From NCBI GenBank assembly GCA_002083555.1, contig MSXN01000004.1, forward strand, positions 127,393 to 191,392: DNA of 64,000 nt. Direction: 5' to 3'. Source of the DNA: Nitrospira sp. ST-bin5 (GTDB lineage Bacteria > Nitrospirota > Nitrospiria > Nitrospirales > Nitrospiraceae). Below, piece by piece: positions 61,004 to 64,000 of this stretch (position 1 is the first letter of the stretch; each line of letters opens with the position of its first letter). A program made the translations under genes and the position numbers. The notes under the pieces were generated by a model, which was not told where the DNA came from, did no database searches, and saw only the letters and a list, made by a program, of their open reading frames with translations.

Positions 61004-61783
61004 TTATCGCATCCTGGTTCCGGCTGTTCCGATGGGCAGATCGGGGTCCAGCGGAAGATCGATCCCGCCATTGCCGTCTTTCCCGCGCCCGAACATCCAG
61101 GCGCCCAGGATCCCGATTTCATATAACACCATCATCGGCACTGCCATCAAGAGCATGGTAAAGAGCGTGGCGTCCGGTGTGACGATCGCCGAAATGATCA
61201 AGGCCGCCATGATCGCGTGCTTGCGATACTGCGCCAACTGTTTGGCCGTGATAACGCCGGCGACGGCCAGCAGGGTCAGAGCCAACGGCAATTCAAAGGC
61301 GCAGCCGAAAATCAGCAGGAACTTCACGTTGAAATCGATATAGGTCCCCACGCTCAATTGCGGCGTAATATCCCGATCCATGCCGAAGCTGACGAAAAAA
61401 TCGATGACCAGCGGCAGAATGACCAGGTTACAAAAGACCAATCCCAGGATGAAGAGCCCGCCGGCCAGTAGGAAGAGCGGAATCGCCCAGCGCTGCTCTT
61501 TCTGCAACAGCGCCGGCTCGACGAATTTCCAGAACTGATAGAAAATCACCGGCAAGCTGACGATCACCGCCGACAGAAAGGACACTTTGATGGAGGCAAA
61601 CAGCGCCTCAGTCGGGCCGTAAAACACCAGCTGATTGGGGAAGGGCCGGTTCAGCCAGGCGATCATATCGGCGGAAAAGGCGAAGGTCGCAATCAGCGCG
61701 GCCAGCAGCGTGGCCGCGATAATGATCAACCGCCGCTTGACGGTACTGATATGGGCGGCAAGCGGGTTGATAAACTGGGCCAT
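61004..61783 (-). CDS. tatC: Sec-independent protein translocase TatC
   Basis: The 259-residue membrane protein has six helices and the TatC pattern: AAHISTVKRRLIIIAATLLAALI at the start, then FYQFWKFVEPALLQKEQRW with the conserved FxxFxxPxL-like segment, an acidic residue in FELPLALTLLAV and SAIVTPDATLFTMLLMAVPMMVLYE. TatC binds twin-arginine signal peptides. The start is uncertain: ATG 61783 fits the family N-terminus, while the frame is open to 61828. Either start overlaps the DUF465 gene. No tatA or tatB is next to it. Confidence 0.92.
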   Translation of the reverse strand: MAQFINPLAAHISTVKRRLIIIAATLLAALIATFAFSADMIAWLNRPFPNQLVFYGPTEALFASIKVSFLSAVIVSLPVIFYQFWKFVEPALLQKEQRWAIPLFLLAGGLFILGLVFCNLVILPLVIDFFVSFGMDRDITPQLSVGTYIDFNVKFLLIFGCAFELPLALTLLAVAGVITAKQLAQYRKHAIMAALIISAIVTPDATLFTMLLMAVPMMVLYEIGILGAWMFGRGKDGNGGIDLPLDPDLPIGTAGTRMR

Positions 61784-62073
61784 GATGTGTGAGTACCCGG
61801 CCGCCGGACCGACCGGCGACCGGGACATTCCTTAATGCGCGGCCTGGGGGTCCCCTGCTCGCGATATTGACGGATCAATTCCGCCATCTTGTCTTTCATT
61901 GCTAGTTTTTCTTTTTGCAAATGCTTCTTCACGACTTCTTCCTGGGGCGTCAGCACATGGCGCCGTTGCAATTCGTTCAGCTCGCCGTCGAGCCGATGAT
62001 GGGTCTCCTCAAGCGATTTAAACTCACGGCTGGTCTGTCGAAGCTGGTCCGCGAGTCCCTGTTCAGTCTGCAT
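61726..62073 (-). CDS. DUF465-like coiled-coil protein
   Basis: The 115-residue protein has a coiled-coil core typical of DUF465/YdcH (about 1-70: FKSLEETHHRLDGELNELQ, TPQEEVVKKHLQKEKLAMKDKMAELI), a conserved small protein of unknown role. After it comes an Arg/Pro-rich tail of about 45 residues (CPGRRSVRRPGTHTS) that overlaps the tatC start and is not seen in relatives. The start follows AGGAGG. The tail may reflect a lost stop codon or a frameshift near 61850. Confidence 0.7.
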   Translation of the reverse strand: MQTEQGLADQLRQTSREFKSLEETHHRLDGELNELQRRHVLTPQEEVVKKHLQKEKLAMKDKMAELIRQYREQGTPRPRIKECPGRRSVRRPGTHTSWPSLSTRLPPISVPSSGG

Positions 62074-62092
62074 GCCACACCTCCTGGTCGGG

Positions 62093-62632
62093 TTAGTGAG
62101 CGGGAACTGAGCCCCCCTCGTTGACGGGCGCAGACCTGCGCCCGGAGCCGGCGGGGATCACAATCGGCTCCATTTCCATGAGCACTGCATCTTCGACTGG
62201 ATTGGAATAATATGCGGGACGGACCGACACCTGCGTGAAGCCGAAGCGCCGGTAGAGCGCGACGGCGGCTCGGTTGGAGGCCCGAACCTCGAGGACGGCA
62301 CGGGTCGCCGCCTGGGTGAAGCCGGTACGCAAGGCGGAATCCACGAGAGCCGCGCCAATCCCACGACGACGCATCTCTTCTGCTACGGCAAGATTCATCA
62401 GGCGCACTTCTTCAAACACGATCCAAAAACACAGGGAGCCGACGATCGCCCCATCCGTTGTCGCTGCCTTTGCTGCGTCACGCGCCACCAAAAAGTGTGC
62501 AAACTGGTTGCCGGTCAGTTCAGCCTCCAACATTTTGCGCGTCCAGGGGGACGAGAAGCAAGCTTCTTCCAGACGCAACAAATCAGGCAGATCCGCCAAC
62601 GTAGCCGGTATGATCTGTATCGCGCTATCCAC
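62093..62632 (-). CDS. rimI: Ribosomal protein S18-alanine N-acetyltransferase-like GNAT
   Basis: The 179-residue enzyme has the RimI pattern: IPATLADLPDLLRLEEACFSSPW at the start, RLMNLAVAEEMRRRGIGAALVDSAL for acetyl-CoA binding, and LEVRASNRAAVALYRRFGFTQV with the conserved Asn and Tyr, then NPVEDAVLMEM. It starts at a GTG with AGGAAAG before it, overlapping the tsaB stop by 8 nt. The tsaB-rimI order is very common. It acetylates the N-terminus of S18; in some bacteria the target is broader. Confidence 0.9.
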   Translation of the reverse strand: MDSAIQIIPATLADLPDLLRLEEACFSSPWTRKMLEAELTGNQFAHFLVARDAAKAATTDGAIVGSLCFWIVFEEVRLMNLAVAEEMRRRGIGAALVDSALRTGFTQAATRAVLEVRASNRAAVALYRRFGFTQVSVRPAYYSNPVEDAVLMEMEPIVIPAGSGRRSAPVNEGGSVPAH

Positions 62633-63413
62633 GCGTCTTTCCTGTCGACCTAGGCTGGCGTGCCGCCCTGGCAGCGGTTTTGGTGGCCACACGGGCCTGC
62701 CGACGGGCCACCGGCGAGACACCGCCGGACTGTTCGTAGCGGATTTCCGCTTCGGTTCGCTGCACATACAAGGGCGCCACATGATCGCCGGCAATCTCAC
62801 CCCGAAGCAGCCGTTCGATTCCGGCCTGGCCAACGGTGACGGCCGAGGGTCGCACCGGGTCTCCGGAGGCCGGAATGATCGTGACGTCCGGGCCGAGCGC
62901 CGCTCGAATAGCGGGCTCCATGAGCGTCCACCCCTCCCCGAAGATGGTGGTCCCACCTGTGAGTGTCTGTGCCAGGGCCTGCGGAGAACCGACATGCTCG
63001 GAAACGAGACGCTCCAGACGATCGGCGCCCCAACGAAACACCGCCCAATAGATTTCATCTTTGCGGCTGGGAAGCACCGGGCAAATCAGGCCGGATGTGC
63101 CTCTGAGTGACCAGGCCATGGCTTCCAACGTCGGGACCAAGACTAGCGGGAGATCGGTGGCCGCCCGTAAGCCCAGCAAGGTCGCCGTTCCCACGCGCAG
63201 ACCAGTAAACGAACCAGGCCCGATGGAGCACACCAGCCCGTCTAACTGCGTGAGCATGAGTCCGGATTTCGCCAGGAGCCGGGTGATTGTCGGTAACAAG
63301 AGCGTGCCATGCGCGCCGGTAGCCTCCTGATCTTCCTGCGCCAGAACTCTGTCGTCGTCGAGGAGCGCGACGCTCTGCCACGAGGTTGCCGTTTCGACTG
63401 CCAGCACCTTCAT
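62625..63413 (-). CDS. tsaB: tRNA threonylcarbamoyladenosine biosynthesis protein TsaB
   Basis: The 262-residue ASKHA-fold protein starts MKVLAVETATSWQSVALLDD and has GPGSFTGLRVGTATLLGL, the TsaB signature, and LPSRKDEIYWAVF. With TsaD and TsaE it makes the t6A37 modification of tRNAs that read ANN codons. The C-terminal basic tail is not conserved. Its start overlaps the stop of the next upstream gene (ATGA) and its stop overlaps rimI, so three genes are coupled. Confidence 0.94.
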   Translation of the reverse strand: MKVLAVETATSWQSVALLDDDRVLAQEDQEATGAHGTLLLPTITRLLAKSGLMLTQLDGLVCSIGPGSFTGLRVGTATLLGLRAATDLPLVLVPTLEAMAWSLRGTSGLICPVLPSRKDEIYWAVFRWGADRLERLVSEHVGSPQALAQTLTGGTTIFGEGWTLMEPAIRAALGPDVTIIPASGDPVRPSAVTVGQAGIERLLRGEIAGDHVAPLYVQRTEAEIRYEQSGGVSPVARRQARVATKTAARAARQPRSTGKTRG

Positions 63414-64000
63414 GACGCCGACTCCGGCGCTGACGGTCGGCGTGAGACGCGCCCAAGCTCTTCGCTCTTTAACTCCTGATTGGAAATGATTTCATGGAAG
63501 GTGACCTGCACACTGCCCTGCCCTCGCCCGTCTTCCAGAGAAATCTTAAAGGGACGCAACAGACGGGCATCGGGACTGCCATTGGCCGGGAGCGCGGTTT
63601 CCCCGATTGAGCGAAAATCCTCGTACTGGATGGAGGCATCCATTTCTCCGGCGCCGTTCAACCGCTCCTCCTGCACCACCAACAAGGTACGGCGATCAAA
63701 CCACATCCGCCGGAGCAAGGGCCGGTCGGTCGAGGCCGCACCGGGGCGCGGACCAAACACATCCAATCGATAGCGTGTTCCCTCTTCGACCAGCTTCGTC
63801 GTCTCGTCTTTCCCGATTGCACTGGTGCCCAGCACACCGCCCATGGCCCATACACTGAGCTCGAACGGCCGGGCCAGCTTGCCCATCTCGCTCATGTCCG
63901 ACTGGCGGCCGCTCAACACCCGTCCCATCGTCGGCAATCGCAACATGTACAGCTCATCGGCCTGGACAAATTCAAAGAGTTCGCCGCCGATCGGCGTAAA
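63410..64000 (-). CDS. LolA/LolB-like envelope protein (C-terminal part)
   Basis: The frame is open to the right edge of the window, so the N-terminus is missing. The visible 196 residues begin FTPIGGELFEFVQADELYML and include ELSVWAMGGVLGTS, RYRLDVFGPRPG, MWFDRRTLLVVQEERLNG and a strand IQYEDFRSIGETALPANG, a pattern like LolB/DUF4292-type lipoprotein carriers. I am not certain of the family. It overlaps tsaB by 4 nt and is the first gene of the tsaB-rimI operon within view. Confidence 0.6.
   Translation of the reverse strand, partial: FTPIGGELFEFVQADELYMLRLPTMGRVLSGRQSDMSEMGKLARPFELSVWAMGGVLGTSAIGKDETTKLVEEGTRYRLDVFGPRPGAASTDRPLLRRMWFDRRTLLVVQEERLNGAGEMDASIQYEDFRSIGETALPANGSPDARLLRPFKISLEDGRGQGSVQVTFHEIISNQELKSEELGRVSRRPSAPESAS

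Noticed and set aside
1..64000. tRNA, rRNA, CRISPR arrays or riboswitches
   Set aside because: I looked for cloverleaf ends, regularly spaced repeats and known riboswitch cores by eye and found none that could be supported.

Overview
The window is a GC-rich bacterial chromosome segment with dense, mostly short operons. Its gene set fits a Gram-negative, diderm, environmental bacterium: outer-membrane lipoproteins, a TolC/RND pump, a BcsC-like barrel, TatC, and many TPR and beta-propeller secreted proteins. The overall style resembles Nitrospira (phylum Nitrospirota), but that assignment is inference from gene style; no rRNA or tRNA gene is visible and no marker settles it.

Layout. 0-6 kb: the end of an unidentified gene, then a minus-strand operon DUF2024 - MarR regulator - exported truncated haemoglobin with a palindromic operator candidate, then Tex, a J-domain/ERCC4-nuclease fusion and TrmL. 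6-19 kb: GalE, secreted TPR, FN3 and metallopeptidase proteins, a stand-alone propeptide-like protein, a CgeB-like glycosyltransferase broken by an in-frame stop, a D,D-carboxypeptidase, a TMTC-like membrane glycosyltransferase and two secreted proteins of unknown role. 19-26 kb: a compact cellulose-type locus in which a GH8 cellulase, a GT2 cellulose synthase and two PilZ-like modules form one polypeptide, followed by a TPR-barrel exporter. 26-30 kb: PepSY and DUF2231 proteins with an OmpR-type two-component system. 30-39 kb: a PEP-mutase/nucleotidyltransferase fusion, beta-helix, OmpA and TPR proteins, and a VapBC pair. 39-42.5 kb: an ECF sigma/anti-sigma pair and a YHS protein that share a duplicated promoter motif, then antitoxin genes and a shrunken PIN toxin. 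43-49.1 kb: a lower-GC island with a zinc phospholipase-like coiled-coil protein, a HExxH protein, a DsbA-like protein and small mobile-element relics. 49-58.4 kb: a lipoprotein, HigBA with a leaderless-type promoter, a CZB zinc-sensor protein, a receiver protein and a complete RND pump. 58.4-64 kb: two copies of a palindromic dispersed repeat around a lipoprotein and a cyclophilin, then a beta-propeller, TatC, DUF465, RimI, TsaB and a partial LolA/LolB-like gene.

How the parts work together. Three self-contained regulatory circuits can be read from sequence: MarR with its palindrome and the globin operon, the ECF sigma factor with two near-identical promoters, and the OmpR-type system with 11-bp direct repeats. 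Cyclic-di-GMP control is suggested by PilZ motifs in the cellulose synthase and in a separate PilZ protein. The most unusual items are the cellulase-synthase-PilZ fusion, the protease with a detached propeptide paralogue, the J-domain nuclease, and the low-GC island of secreted enzymes.
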